DNA of 64,000 bases from Mesocricetibacter intestinalis (GCF_004363295.1 NZ_SNYQ01000005.1:81728-145727), one strand, 5' to 3'; positions 18,049 to 27,974 are shown, counted from the first letter of the stretch. Translations and numbers: made by a program. Notes: generated by a model from the sequence alone, not told the origin.

Positions 18049-19061
18049 TGCGCAAACTGCAAAATACGCTGTATATCACCACGCAGGGCAGTTATCTGCA
18101 TAAGGAGCGGGAAACGCTGGTGGTGGAGCAGGATAAGAAGAAAGTGGCGCAGTTGCCGGTGCATTCCATCGGGCATATTTTTTGTTTCGGCAATGTGCTG
18201 GTGTCGCCGTTTTTGATGGGGTTTTGTGGCGAAAACAATGTGAATCTGGCATTTTTTAGCGAAAACGGACATTTTTTAGGGCGGTTGCAGGGGCGGCAAA
18301 GCGGTAATGTTTTATTACGACGGGCACAGTATAAACAATCTGAACAAAATCCCATGCCTATTGCGCGCAATATTATTGCTGCCAAAATTCAAGCGTCTAA
18401 ACGAGTTCTACAGCGGCAAATCCGCAATTATGGCGATAATCAGGCTATTCAATCGGCAATCAAAGCATTAAATAGTTCATTAATTCAGCTTAAGCGGGCG
18501 GATAATTTGGAACGGGTTCGAGGTATTGAAGGTGATGCGGCGGCACGTTATTTTGCTGTGTTTGGGCTGTTAATAAAAGAGAGTAGCGGTTTTCGGTTTG
18601 ACGGCCGTAACCGCCGCCCGCCAAGAGATGGTGTTAACGCATTGTTATCGTTTTTATATAGCATTTTGGGCAAAGACATCAGTGGCGCACTGCAAGGCGT
18701 GGGTTTGGACCCGCAAGTGGGGTTTCTACACGCCGATCGCCCAGGGCGCGATAGTCTTGCTCAGGATATTCTGGAAGAATTTCGTGCCTGGTGGGCGGAT
18801 AGAATGGTGTTATCCCTAATAAACCGAGGGCAAATTAAACCTCAGGATTTTACTTTTGAAGCGGGCGGCGCCGTAAATATGAAAGAGGATGTACGCAAAT
18901 TACTGTTCCGAACCTTACAAGAGAAAAAGCAGGAAAAAGTCCGTCATCCGTTTTTAGATGAAGAAGTAGAAATAGGCTTATTGCCCTATATTCAAGCAAT
19001 GTTGCTAGCACGGCATTTGCGAGGGGACTTAGCGGAATATCCGCCATTTTTGATGCGCTAA
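18048..19061 (+). CDS. cas1: Cas1 integrase of type I-C
   Basis: 337 residues. The start Q-N-T-L-Y-I-T-T-Q-G-S-Y-L-H and the core R-G-I-E-G-D-A-A-R-Y-F (catalytic Glu), D-P-Q-V-G-F-L-H (His) and L-A-Q-D-I-L-E-E-F (acidic residues) are those of subtype I-C Cas1. With Cas2 it inserts spacers beside the leader. Base use changes within the gene: the first 250 bases or so are GC-rich like cas4, while the rest resembles ordinary Pasteurellaceae DNA. This suggests a recombination junction near 18,300. Confidence 0.95.
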   Translation: MRKLQNTLYITTQGSYLHKERETLVVEQDKKKVAQLPVHSIGHIFCFGNVLVSPFLMGFCGENNVNLAFFSENGHFLGRLQGRQSGNVLLRRAQYKQSEQNPMPIARNIIAAKIQASKRVLQRQIRNYGDNQAIQSAIKALNSSLIQLKRADNLERVRGIEGDAAARYFAVFGLLIKESSGFRFDGRNRRPPRDGVNALLSFLYSILGKDISGALQGVGLDPQVGFLHADRPGRDSLAQDILEEFRAWWADRMVLSLINRGQIKPQDFTFEAGGAVNMKEDVRKLLFRTLQEKKQEKVRHPFLDEEVEIGLLPYIQAMLLARHLRGDLAEYPPFLMR

Positions 19062-19109
19062 GGCTAAAGTGCGGTCTAAATTTTTATATTTTTTAAGGAG
19101 TAAGCCCCG

Positions 19110-19403
19110 ATGCTAATGTTGATTACCTATGACGTATCCTCTACAAGCGAAGGTGCCGAACGTCGCCTGCGACAAATCGCTAAACATTGTTTGGATTATG
19201 GTATACGTGCACAATATTCTGTTTTTGAATGTGATGTTACGCCTGATCAATGGGTGGTATTAAAAGATAAATTGTTAAAGACCTATGATCCCGATTGCGA
19301 CAGCTTACGTTTCTATCATTTGGGTAGCAAATGGCGTAGTAAAGTGGAACATCACGGAGCAAAACCCGCAGTGGATATATTTAAAGATATATTGATTTTG
19401 TAA
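19110..19403 (+). CDS. cas2: Cas2 of type I-C
   Basis: 97 residues, MLMLITYDVSSTSEGAERRL, with the ferredoxin-like fold start and the conserved Asp of I-T-Y-D. Cas2 dimers bridge Cas1 dimers in the spacer integration complex. An AAGGAG site precedes the ATG. The 48-base gap after cas1 contains the only Pasteurellaceae uptake sequence inside the cas locus (19067-19075). The array follows on the same strand after a leader of about 190 bases. Confidence 0.95.
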   Translation: MLMLITYDVSSTSEGAERRLRQIAKHCLDYGIRAQYSVFECDVTPDQWVVLKDKLLKTYDPDCDSLRFYHLGSKWRSKVEHHGAKPAVDIFKDILIL

Positions 19404-19593
19404 ATCGCTAACCTATGGTTATCATTAAAAAGCCGGTAGGTTAGCGATGGTAAAAAGTTCTTTAACAATCAGGATATTATAAAAATTTAGTATAGTAATA
19501 TGCCTATGCTATACTGCTTATCACTTCCTATATTTAGGGTTAGCGAATCAGGGGCGATAAAGCCTGATAGCATAAGGCTTTAAAATATAGGGA
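19404..19593 (+). promoter_or_regulatory. CRISPR leader
   Basis: AT-rich stretch between cas2 and the first repeat. A perfect 12-bp inverted repeat (ATCGCTAACCTA at 19404-19415, TAGGTTAGCGAT at 19437-19448) begins right after the cas2 stop without a T tail. The core GGTTAGCGA recurs in direct orientation at 19538-19546, 48 bases before repeat 1. A smaller inverted pair AGTATAG / CTATACT lies at 19489-19515; the second arm contains a TATACT that could be the -10 of the array promoter. Confidence 0.7.
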
Positions 19594-21010
19594 GCAGCCG
19601 CCTTCGGGCGGCTGTGTGTTGAAACAGCTGCGTAAGTAATAGCACGACACAATCCATTTGCAGCCGCCTTCGGGCGGCTGTGTGTTGAAACAGCCTCGAA
19701 ATGAGCGGAAAGCTGATGGTGGAGGCAGCCGCCTTCGGGCGGCTGTGTGTTGAAACCTCCGAATATTAAAACCCAACTGGCGATGATGTTGCAGCCGCCT
19801 TCGGGCGGCTGTGTGTTGAAACGTCATTAGTCATATCTTTGCAACTGGATTTATTGACGCAGCCGCCTTCGGGCGGCTGTGTGTTGAAACACATCTGAGC
19901 GGGTCAGTGCACGGTAGCTATTTAGCAGCCGCCTTCGGGCGGCTGTGTGTTGAAACTGATAAAAGAATTAAATCTGAAATTGATGGTTTGCAGCCGCCTT
20001 CGGGCGGCTGTGTGTTGAAACGGATAACCGCGGCTTTGAGGCGGATATGTTAGAGTGCAGCCGCCTTCGGGCGGCTGTGTGTTGAAACATCTTCATCTTC
20101 AAAGACTTCTTCTTGAATTTCTCGCAGCCGCCTTCGGGCGGCTGTGTGTTGAAACACTCACAAAATAAGCACACAGCGCATTACGACTGGCAGCTGCCTT
20201 CGTGCAGCTATGTGTTGAAACACTATTTCGGCTCATAGATAATGCGCATCGGAAAGCAGCTGCCTTCGCGCAGCTGTGTGTTGAAACGCAAAGAACAGAA
20301 AAAAATGCTCCATTTTTGCAATAGCAGCTGCCTTCGCGCAGCTGTGTGTTGAAACAAGCCCTCCTACCGGAAATTTGTCAGGGGGAAGGCAGCTGCCTTC
20401 GCGCAGCTGTGTGTTGAAACCCGGACGATGAGACTTACATTGAGGCAAAAAAAGCAGCTGCCTTCGCGCAGCTGTGTGTTGAAACTGGTGGAGTTGATTT
20501 GATTGTAGGTGTCAACGATGCAGCTGCCTTCGCGCAGCTGTGTGTTGAAACCATGTATCCCTGGTAAACTGGCCTACGCCAATCGGCAGCCGCCTTCGGG
20601 CGGCTGTGTGTTGAAACTCGTTCTATTCGTTCATACATCTTACGGGCAAGGCAGCTGCCTTCGGGCGGCTGTGTGTTGAAACTGCCGCTATTTCCGCATC
20701 GATTAAATCTTGCGTGCAGCTGCCTTCGCGTAGCTGTGTGTTGAAACACCCCGTGCATCGAGCAATAAGGCGACCAACTCACGCAGTTGCCTTCGCGCAG
20801 ATGTGTGTTGAAACTGTAGTGGGTAAGCCAACCATTGCTCAAACCATGCAGCTGCCTTTGCGCAGCTGTGTGTTGAAACCTGGTCGCAATTAAGCAAAGA
20901 GATTCATGCTGCGCAGCTGCCTTCGGGCGGCTGTGTGTTGAAACTGGTTGTCGGTTTAGGCGTGCGTTATATGCTTGGGCAGCCGCCTTCGCGCAGCTGT
21001 GTATTGAAAC
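19594..21010 (+). CRISPR. Type I-C CRISPR array, 22 repeats and 21 spacers
   Basis: 32-base repeats at 66-68-base spacing, first at 19594-19625 and last at 20979-21010; spacers are 33-36 bases, all different. Each repeat is a hairpin (CAGCCGCC, loop TTCG, GGCGGCTG) followed by TGTGTTGAAAC, the 11-base handle expected from Cas5c cutting. Repeats 1-9 are identical. From repeat 10 most carry CAGCTGC / GCAGCTG arms; repeat 16 is again the first type, and repeats 17, 21 and 22 are hybrids. The last repeat has a degenerate tail (TGTATTGAAAC), so the leader end is at 19594. Confidence 0.99.
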
Positions 21011-21220
21011 AAGTGTTTTGCAAATTTAAGGGCTACTGAGTATAAACCAAACCTTAACCTCGCCGCTTATTTATAACCCCTTATACGTTGTTATGCCTTT
21101 TTCGCTTAAATTAAAATAAAGCGGAATTTGTAATAGTTAAAAATCATAAATTTTTGACCGCACTTTGGTTGAAAGCGCGTTATAATTCAGAGGTGATTTC
21201 TAAGCAGACAGGAGTAAGCG
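21011..21220. other. Intergenic region between the array and selD
   Basis: 210 bases, AT-rich. It holds an uptake sequence at 21157-21165 and the selD promoter and ribosome site (ACAGGAG). No gene or further repeat is seen. Confidence 0.5.
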
Positions 21221-22303
21221 ATGTCCGATGTAAATAATCTTCAGAAAGCATTAAATGACACGGTGGCGGATACGGTGCGGTTGACACAGTATAGCCACGG
21301 TGCCGGTTGCGGCTGTAAAATTTCGCCGAAGGTACTGGAACGGATTCTGCATACGGAAATGGAAAAATTTGCCGATCCCCATTTGCTGGTGGGTAACGAA
21401 ACCAAAGATGATGCGGCGGTTTATGATATAGGTCAGGGAATCGGGATTATCAGCACCACCGATTTTTTTATGCCGATCGTGGACGATCCCTTTGATTTCG
21501 GGCGTATTGCGGCAACAAATGCGATCAGCGATATTTTTGCTATGGGTGGTAAACCCATTATGGCGATTGCGATTTTAGGTTTTCCGATTAAATTGTTGCC
21601 GCCGGAAGTGGCGCAGCGTATTGTGGACGGCGGTCGCTTTGCCTGTCAGCAGGCGGGAATATCCCTTGCCGGCGGACATTCCATCGATGCGCCGGAACCG
21701 ATTTTCGGGTTGGCGGTAACAGGTATTATCAGCACCGATAAAGTGAAGAAAAATGCTTCTGCGCAGGCGGGTTGTAAGCTGTATCTGACCAAACCTTTAG
21801 GAATCGGGGTATTAACCACGGCGGAAAAACAGGGTAAATTAAAAGCGGAACATCGCGGTTTGGCGACTGAAACCATGTGTCAAATGAACAGCATAGGTAC
21901 GGCATTTGCCGAGATTGAGGGCGTAACGGCGATGACCGATGTTACGGGCTTCGGTTTATTAGGACATTTAAGCGAAATTTGCGAAGGCTCAGATTTAATC
22001 GCTGAGGTTTATTTTGATAAAATAAAAACCCTGGACGGCGTACTGTACTATATTGAAAAGGGCTGTCAGCCGGGCGGAACCAAGCGTAATTTCGATAGCT
22101 ACGGTCATAAAATCGCTCCGCTGACCGATCTTCAGAAAGCGGTACTTTGCGATCCGCAAACTTCCGGCGGCTTACTAATTGCGGTAACGGCGGAGGGCGA
22201 AGCTCAGGTGATGCAAACCGCGCAAAATGCCGGAATTCAGCTGTATGAAGTGGGGGCGTTGCGGCAAAAAACGGATGAAGATTATCTGATCCGAGTGATT
22301 TAA
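21221..22303 (+). CDS. selD: Selenophosphate synthase (selenide, water dikinase)
   Basis: 360 residues, closely following E. coli SelD ([20 protein letters not shown], then [12 protein letters not shown] and [10 protein letters not shown]). It makes selenophosphate from selenide and ATP for selenocysteine tRNA charging and selenouridine modification. The catalytic residue in G-A-G-C-G-C-K is encoded as cysteine (TGC), whereas H. influenzae SelD is itself a selenoprotein at this site. The protein has about ten extra N-terminal residues over E. coli. It stands alone with its own terminator. Confidence 0.96.
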   Translation: MSDVNNLQKALNDTVADTVRLTQYSHGAGCGCKISPKVLERILHTEMEKFADPHLLVGNETKDDAAVYDIGQGIGIISTTDFFMPIVDDPFDFGRIAATNAISDIFAMGGKPIMAIAILGFPIKLLPPEVAQRIVDGGRFACQQAGISLAGGHSIDAPEPIFGLAVTGIISTDKVKKNASAQAGCKLYLTKPLGIGVLTTAEKQGKLKAEHRGLATETMCQMNSIGTAFAEIEGVTAMTDVTGFGLLGHLSEICEGSDLIAEVYFDKIKTLDGVLYYIEKGCQPGGTKRNFDSYGHKIAPLTDLQKAVLCDPQTSGGLLIAVTAEGEAQVMQTAQNAGIQLYEVGALRQKTDEDYLIRVI

Positions 22304-22317
22304 GGACTAACGAACCT

Positions 22318-22345
22318 CGCCCCGTTTAATAGCGGGGCGTTTTTG
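22318..22345 (+). terminator. Rho-independent terminator of selD
   Basis: 7-bp stem CGCCCCG / CGGGGCG followed by TTTTT, 14 bases after the selD stop. Confidence 0.9.
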
Positions 22346-22387
22346 ATCTATGATTTTTATTTTTAATACGGAACCACTGAGAAAAGT

Positions 22388-22416
22388 GGGGCGACGCTGA
22401 GAAATCTTATCGCCCC
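22388..22416. other. Inverted repeat upstream of ribH
   Basis: GGGGCGA / TCGCCCC with a 15-base loop and no T tail, 71 bases before the ribH start. It does not resemble an FMN riboswitch, which would need about 140 conserved bases. Role unknown; possibly an operator or a leftover terminator arm. Confidence 0.3.
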
Positions 22417-22487
22417 TTACTGAAAAATTTCGATTTCTATGCTAGAATTGCCGCCCGATTATTCCGTTTATTTTGATAGGAAAAAAT

Positions 22488-22961
22488 ATGAAAGTATTAG
22501 AAGGCGTATTAGCCGCACCGAATGCAAGAATTGCCGTTGTTGTGGCGCGTTTTAACAGTTTTATTAATGACAGTCTGGTGGACGGCGCTATTGATGCGTT
22601 GAAACGGGTCGGTCAGGTGAAAGATGAAAATATTACCCTGGTACGAGTACCGGGCGCTTATGAATTACCTTTAGCGGTACGTCGTTTGGCGGACAGCAAG
22701 CAATATGATGCGATCGTCGCTTTGGGCACCGTTATTCGCGGCGGTACGGCGCATTTTGAATATGTCGCCGGCGAAGCGAGCAGCGGTTTGGGCCAGGTAG
22801 CGATGCAGGCCGAAATTCCGGTGGCATTCGGCGTACTCACCACCGAAAATATTGAACAGGCGATTGAACGTGCCGGTACCAAAGCGGGTAATAAAGGGGC
22901 CGAAGCCGCTTTAGTCGCTCTGGAAATGGTAAATTTGCTGGCACAGATTAAATCGGCTTAA
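22488..22961 (+). CDS. ribH: 6,7-dimethyl-8-ribityllumazine synthase
   Basis: 157 residues; lumazine synthase, the penultimate step of riboflavin synthesis, normally forming a 60-subunit shell. Recognisable are [25 protein letters not shown] start, [22 protein letters not shown] and G-N-K-G-A-E-A-A. The ATG at 22488 is chosen over an upstream TTG because of the GATAGGA ribosome site and the family start. First gene of ribH-nusB-thiL-pgpA-lysE-dapB, the same order as in H. influenzae. Confidence 0.96.
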   Translation: MKVLEGVLAAPNARIAVVVARFNSFINDSLVDGAIDALKRVGQVKDENITLVRVPGAYELPLAVRRLADSKQYDAIVALGTVIRGGTAHFEYVAGEASSGLGQVAMQAEIPVAFGVLTTENIEQAIERAGTKAGNKGAEAALVALEMVNLLAQIKSA

Positions 22962-22973
22962 TAGTGGTAGTCT

Positions 22974-23411
22974 ATGACAGAACAAGTAAAAAAAGTAAAA
23001 AGAACCTCTTCGCGTCGACGGGCGAGAGAATGCGCGGTACAGGCATTGTATTCCTGGTATATATCTAAAAATCCGGTGGAAATGGTTGAATTGGCCTTTA
23101 TTACCGATCAGGATATGGAAGGGGTGGATATGGCGTATTTCCGCAAACTTTTCCGTCAGACCGCGGAGCATGCGGAAGATATCGATGGAACCATGGCGTC
23201 TTTTCTCGACCGCAGCACCGATGAGCTGGATCCTATTGAACGGGCTATTCTGCGCCTGGCTACCTATGAACTGAAATATGAAGCCGATGTGCCTTATAAA
23301 GTGGTGATTAACGAAGCCATTGAAGTGGCCAAAACCTTTGGTGCGGAAGAAAGCCACAAATATATTAACGGTGTGCTGGATAAAATCGCACCGGCCTTAT
23401 CCCGTAAGTAA
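22974..23411 (+). CDS. nusB: Transcription antitermination factor NusB
   Basis: 145 residues, all-helical NusB fold: [14 protein letters not shown] near the start and [15 protein letters not shown] near the end. With NusE (S10) it binds boxA of rRNA leaders to prevent early termination. It lies 12 bases after ribH and 15 before thiL. Confidence 0.97.
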   Translation: MTEQVKKVKRTSSRRRARECAVQALYSWYISKNPVEMVELAFITDQDMEGVDMAYFRKLFRQTAEHAEDIDGTMASFLDRSTDELDPIERAILRLATYELKYEADVPYKVVINEAIEVAKTFGAEESHKYINGVLDKIAPALSRK

Positions 23412-23426
23412 GGAACGGTGAAGGCT

Positions 23427-24425
23427 ATGAGTGAGGGCGAATTTGATTTAATCCGGCGTTATTTTTCGACGGCCGGCAAGGCTTCCCGAGCGGAAGTTAT
23501 TCTTTCCATCGGCGATGACTGCGCCCTCACCAAACTCCAACCCCATCAAACCTTGGCGATTACCACCGATACCATGGTGGAAAATTCCCATTTCTATCCC
23601 GATATAGCTCCCTATGATCTCGCCTATAAAGCGGTAGCCACCAATTTAAGCGATCTTGCTGCAATGGGTGCCGAGCCGGCTTGGATTTCTCTGGCGCTCA
23701 CTTTGCCGAGGGTCGATTCCTCTTGGTTGAGCGAGTTTAGTCGCGGCTTATTCGATATTCTTGATCGTTATAATGTCGCCCTAATCGGCGGCGATACCAC
23801 TCAGGGTAAACTGACAACGGTAACCATTACCGCTCAGGGGATTTTAAATCAGGATTATGCTTTGCGTCGCGATCAGGCTCAGGTCGGAGATTTCATTTAT
23901 GTATCCGGTACTCTGGGGGACGGGTTAGCGGGATTCCATCTTTTGCGCGCCATGCAGCAGGGGGAAAAAAGGGCACTTGATTCCGACCGGGATTTTTTAA
24001 TTCGACGCAATTTTCACCCTCAACCTCGGGTTGAACTGGGCCTCTGCCTGGCACGGCATCGGTTGGCAAATGCCGCTATTGATTTATCCGATGGATTAGG
24101 CGGTGATCTCGGTCATATTTTGGCTCGTAGCAGAGTAAGCGCAGAAATTGATTTGGATCAGTTGCCGCTGTCCGAGCCTTTGTTGCGCCTATACGGACGC
24201 GAACAGGCGGAATTACTGGGCATACAGGGCGGCGAGGATTACGAACTCTGCTTTACCGTATCTCCTTCTCGACAAGCGGAATTGGATCGGCATCTGGCGC
24301 AATTACAGGTGCCTTATCGCCGTATCGGTCGTATCCTGCCGGCCCATTCATCACCAGAAATTACTTTTATACGTGGTGGTAAAAGGCTTGATATAGAAGT
24401 TACCGGGTTCGAACATTTCAAATAG
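23427..24425 (+). CDS. thiL: Thiamine-monophosphate kinase
   Basis: 332 residues of the PurM/SelD-like fold. Motifs: G-E-F-D-L-I at the start, I-G-D-D-C-A-L for Mg-ATP, T-D-T-M-V-E, L-S-D-L-A-A-M-G-A-E-P and G-G-E-D-Y-E-L-C-F. It phosphorylates thiamine monophosphate to the active cofactor TPP. I choose the ATG at 23427 because MSEGEFDLI aligns with MACGEFSLI of E. coli; a GTG at 23418 would add three residues and is a fair alternative. Confidence 0.95.
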   Translation: MSEGEFDLIRRYFSTAGKASRAEVILSIGDDCALTKLQPHQTLAITTDTMVENSHFYPDIAPYDLAYKAVATNLSDLAAMGAEPAWISLALTLPRVDSSWLSEFSRGLFDILDRYNVALIGGDTTQGKLTTVTITAQGILNQDYALRRDQAQVGDFIYVSGTLGDGLAGFHLLRAMQQGEKRALDSDRDFLIRRNFHPQPRVELGLCLARHRLANAAIDLSDGLGGDLGHILARSRVSAEIDLDQLPLSEPLLRLYGREQAELLGIQGGEDYELCFTVSPSRQAELDRHLAQLQVPYRRIGRILPAHSSPEITFIRGGKRLDIEVTGFEHFK

Positions 24426-24434
24426 GACATAATT

Positions 24435-24932
24435 ATGACTGATCATCAGAATCCGTTGCGCCGACTGAGCTTGCGCAATCCCGTGCATTTTCTTGCTCTG
24501 GGATTGGGCTCGGGGCTGATTTCTCCGGCACCGGGAACTTGGGGCAGTCTGGCCGGCTTGGTGATCGGCGCTTTATTACTGTCCTGTCTGGGGCAAAATC
24601 TATTCCTGATTTTGACCGCACTTTGTTTTGTGCTGGGTTGTTATCTCTGTCAGAAAACCGCCGATGATATGGGCGTACATGATCATGGGGCGATTGTTTG
24701 GGACGAGTTCGTCGGTATCTTTCTGGTACTCAGTGCCTTGCCCGAGCTTAGCCCTTTATGGTTGGCACTCGGCTTTATTCTGTTTCGTTTATTTGATATT
24801 ACCAAGCCTTATCCGATTCGCTATTTCGACCGTAAATTAAGAAGCGGCTTCGGGATTATGATTGATGACCTATTAGCGGCCTGCTTCAGCATTGTCCCGA
24901 TCGTAATTTTGCGCCTGCTGATTAGCGCCTGA
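24435..24932 (+). CDS. pgpA: Phosphatidylglycerophosphatase A
   Basis: 165 residues, inner-membrane enzyme that dephosphorylates phosphatidylglycerophosphate to phosphatidylglycerol. Seen: N-P-V-H-F-L-A-L-G-L-G-S-G-L-I-S near residue 15, P-A-P-G-T-W-G-S-L, the acidic H-D-H-G-A-I-V-W-D-E-F-V-G and membrane helices after it. It starts 9 bases after thiL. An uptake sequence lies inside the gene (24615-24623). Confidence 0.95.
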   Translation: MTDHQNPLRRLSLRNPVHFLALGLGSGLISPAPGTWGSLAGLVIGALLLSCLGQNLFLILTALCFVLGCYLCQKTADDMGVHDHGAIVWDEFVGIFLVLSALPELSPLWLALGFILFRLFDITKPYPIRYFDRKLRSGFGIMIDDLLAACFSIVPIVILRLLISA

Positions 24933-24956
24933 GGTTCCTATGTTTAAGAAGGTTCT

Positions 24957-25589
24957 ATGTTTAATCTGATTATTCTTCATTTTTTCGGTTTGGTAACTCC
25001 CGGCCCGGACTTTTTCTACGTAAGCCGTATGGCTGCGAGTAATTCGCGTCGCAATGCCGTTTGCGGGATTATCGGTATTACGCTGGGCGTCGCTTTCTGG
25101 GCGGCGGCGGCAATGTTGGGTTTAGCCCTTCTGTTCGCAACCACCCCTCTACTGCACGGCATCATTATGCTGCTCGGCGGCGGCTACCTTGCTTATTTAG
25201 GTCTTTCCGTATTAAGGAGTCGGAATACCACTACATTGGAGCAGCTTTCCGAGGGCGATTTAAATCGTACAAGCAGCATCCGCAAGGAAATTCTAAAAGG
25301 CTTGTTGGTGAATTTATCCAATGCTAAGGCGATTATTTATTTTGCCAGTGTAATGTCCTTGGTATTGGTGAATATCAGCGGACTCTGGCAGATACTGACG
25401 GCATTTTTAATTATCGTAACGGAAACCTTTGTTTATTTTTATTTAATCTCGGTTTTCTTTTCGCGCCCTTTTGCCAAACGCTTTTATTTACGTTATAACC
25501 GCTATATTGATATTGCCGCAGGTGTGATTTTTCTGCTTTTCGGCCTGTTTTTGGCCTATAGCGGTGTAATTGAAATATTTAATCGATAA
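24957..25589 (+). CDS. LysE/RhtB-family amino acid exporter
   Basis: 210 residues with about six membrane helices. The start F-G-L-V-T-P-G-P-D-F-F-Y-V and the following G-I-I-G-I-T-L-G-V-A-F-W are typical of the LysE/RhtB superfamily, which exports amino acids or homoserine lactones using proton motive force. The substrate cannot be read from the sequence. H. influenzae has a homologue at the same place between pgpA and dapB. An upstream ATG at 24939 opens only a ten-codon frame. Confidence 0.85.
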   Translation: MFNLIILHFFGLVTPGPDFFYVSRMAASNSRRNAVCGIIGITLGVAFWAAAAMLGLALLFATTPLLHGIIMLLGGGYLAYLGLSVLRSRNTTTLEQLSEGDLNRTSSIRKEILKGLLVNLSNAKAIIYFASVMSLVLVNISGLWQILTAFLIIVTETFVYFYLISVFFSRPFAKRFYLRYNRYIDIAAGVIFLLFGLFLAYSGVIEIFNR

Positions 25590-26420
<831 letters not shown>

Positions 26421-26441
26421 GATCGTTGAATATAACCGCCG

Positions 26442-26467
26442 CCGCGTCTTTTAAGGCGCGGTTTTTT
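26442..26467 (+). terminator. Terminator of the ribH-dapB operon
   Basis: Stem CCGCG / CGCGG, extendable with mismatches to AACCGC / GCGGTT, followed by six T. Confidence 0.8.
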
Positions 26468-26515
26468 ATGGGCATAATAGACAAAGCTGTGGGAATTCCG
26501 CCCCTTGCGCCGCCT

Positions 26516-26773
26516 TTAGAGATCGATTTCCAGATCGCTTTCTAAGCGGCAGCAGCAAGGCAGAATTTCATCTTCCTGTAAAAAAGCCAGGGGCGGCTGC
26601 GGGTAGGATACCCGGCCTTTTTTCAGCCTGACCCGACAGGAACCGCAATAGCCGCTGCGGCATTGATATTCATGCTGAATCCCCTGACGTTCTAAATTTT
26701 CCAGTAGTGAAAGATCCGCAGGGTTTTCAATGATCCGCCGGCTGCGGATTAAATGCACGAGATAAATCTTCAT
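26516..26773 (-). CDS. yfaE: YfaE-type 2Fe-2S ferredoxin for ribonucleotide reductase cofactor maintenance
   Basis: 85 residues, plant-type ferredoxin fold. The cluster ligands are C-R-S-G-Y-C-G-S-C and a later Cys in L-P-C-C-C-R. YfaE in E. coli supplies electrons to reduce the met-NrdB diiron centre so that the tyrosyl radical can be rebuilt. It lies just downstream of nrdB on the same strand, as in E. coli, behind a terminator-like uptake-sequence pair. The start at 26773 (MKIYLVHLIRSRRI) is preferred to one 15 codons upstream that lies within that hairpin region. Confidence 0.88.
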   Translation of the reverse strand: MKIYLVHLIRSRRIIENPADLSLLENLERQGIQHEYQCRSGYCGSCRVRLKKGRVSYPQPPLAFLQEDEILPCCCRLESDLEIDL

Positions 26774-26794
26774 TAAAAAAGTCGCTAAAAAATA

Positions 26795-26826
26795 ACCGCA
26801 CTTTTGGGAATAAATCAAAGTGCGGT
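26795..26826 (-). terminator. Inverted uptake-sequence pair acting as terminator after nrdB
   Basis: ACCGCACTTT (26795-26804) and AAAGTGCGGT (26817-26826) form a 10-bp stem; the minus-strand product is followed by a T-rich run (TTATTTTTTAG). It stands between nrdB and the ferredoxin gene, so it may limit rather than abolish ferredoxin transcription. Confidence 0.8.
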
Positions 26827-26843
26827 GGTTTTTAGGCGGATTT

Positions 26844-27974
26844 TTATAGATCGAAATCGTCGAAGTCTTTTGAATCCAGTTTGGAATCTATCTGACCGAC
26901 TAAATAAGAGCTGACTTCCACTTCCTGCGGCGCCACCTGCACATTATCGGAAACCAACCAGGCGTTAATCCATGGGATCGGATTGGAACGCGCCTGGAAA
27001 GGGAGCGGAAGTCCGACCGCCTGCATACGGATATTGGTGATATATTCCACATATTGCACCAGAATATCCCGGTTCAGCCCGATCATCGAACCGTCTTTAA
27101 ATAGATAATCCGCCCAGTCTTTTTCCTGTTCCGCCGCAGCGACGAATAAATCATAGGCTTCCTGTTTACATTCTTCGGCGATTTCCGCCATTTCCGGATC
27201 GTCCTGTCCGGCCGCCATAATATTTAAAATATGCTGGGTACCGGTTAAATGCAGCGCCTCATCGCGGGCGATAAATTTAATAATTTTCGCATTACCTTCC
27301 ATAAGACGACGTTCGGCAAAGGCGAAGGAACAGGCGAAGGAAACATAGAAGCGAATGGCTTCCAGAGCGTTAACGCTCATCAGACACAAATAGAGCTGGC
27401 GTTTCAGACTGCGCAAGGTTACTTTGCATTCTTTGCCGTCCACTTGGTAGGTGCCTTCACCATATAGGCTGTAAAGCTGGCTATCGCGGATCAAATCGTC
27501 ATAATAAGCGGAAATATCCCGTGCGCGTTTAATAATTTCTTCGTTGGTAACGATATCGTCAAACACCACGGAAGGATCATTGACGATATTACGGATAATA
27601 TGGGTATAAGAACGGGAATGAATGGTTTCGCTAAAGGTCCAGGTTTCAATCCAGGTTTCCAGCTCGGGAATAGATACCAACGGCAGCAGCGCGACGTTCG
27701 GGCTGCGTCCCTGAATGGAATCCAACAGCGTCTGATATTTCAAGTTACTGATAAAAATATGTTTTTCGTGTTCCGGTAAGGCCGCATAGTCGATACGATC
27801 CTGCGACACGTCCACTTCTTCCGGCCGCCAGAAAAACGAAAGTTGTTTTTCAATCAGTTTTTCAAAGGTTTCGTATTTTTGCTGATCGTAACGAGCAACA
27901 TTGACATTTTGACCGAAGAACATCGGTTCCAACAGCTGGTCGTTTTTATTTTGGGAAAAGGTTGTGTATGCCAT
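26844..27974 (-). CDS. nrdB: Ribonucleoside-diphosphate reductase 1, beta subunit
   Basis: 376 residues, nearly identical in long blocks to E. coli NrdB ([14 protein letters not shown] start; [36 protein letters not shown]). It holds the diiron-tyrosyl radical cofactor of class Ia reductase. The start at 27974 aligns with E. coli; a longer frame adds seven residues. The C-terminus that docks in NrdA is D-D-F-D-L. It is separated from nrdA by about 300 bases that include a possible Fur site. Confidence 0.97.
   Translation of the reverse strand: MAYTTFSQNKNDQLLEPMFFGQNVNVARYDQQKYETFEKLIEKQLSFFWRPEEVDVSQDRIDYAALPEHEKHIFISNLKYQTLLDSIQGRSPNVALLPLVSIPELETWIETWTFSETIHSRSYTHIIRNIVNDPSVVFDDIVTNEEIIKRARDISAYYDDLIRDSQLYSLYGEGTYQVDGKECKVTLRSLKRQLYLCLMSVNALEAIRFYVSFACSFAFAERRLMEGNAKIIKFIARDEALHLTGTQHILNIMAAGQDDPEMAEIAEECKQEAYDLFVAAAEQEKDWADYLFKDGSMIGLNRDILVQYVEYITNIRMQAVGLPLPFQARSNPIPWINAWLVSDNVQVAPQEVEVSSYLVGQIDSKLDSKDFDDFDL

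Noticed and set aside
19540..20897. Minus-strand open frames of 64-135 codons across the CRISPR array
   Set aside because: They are produced by the repeat (F-N-T-Q-P-P-E-G-G-C pattern) and have no ribosome sites.
10603..21010. Mobile element or prophage carrying the CRISPR locus
   Set aside because: No integrase, transposase, tRNA target or flanking direct repeats were seen; uptake-mediated recombination explains the mosaic better.
22346..22487. FMN riboswitch upstream of ribH
   Set aside because: Only a short inverted repeat is present; space and conserved boxes are lacking.
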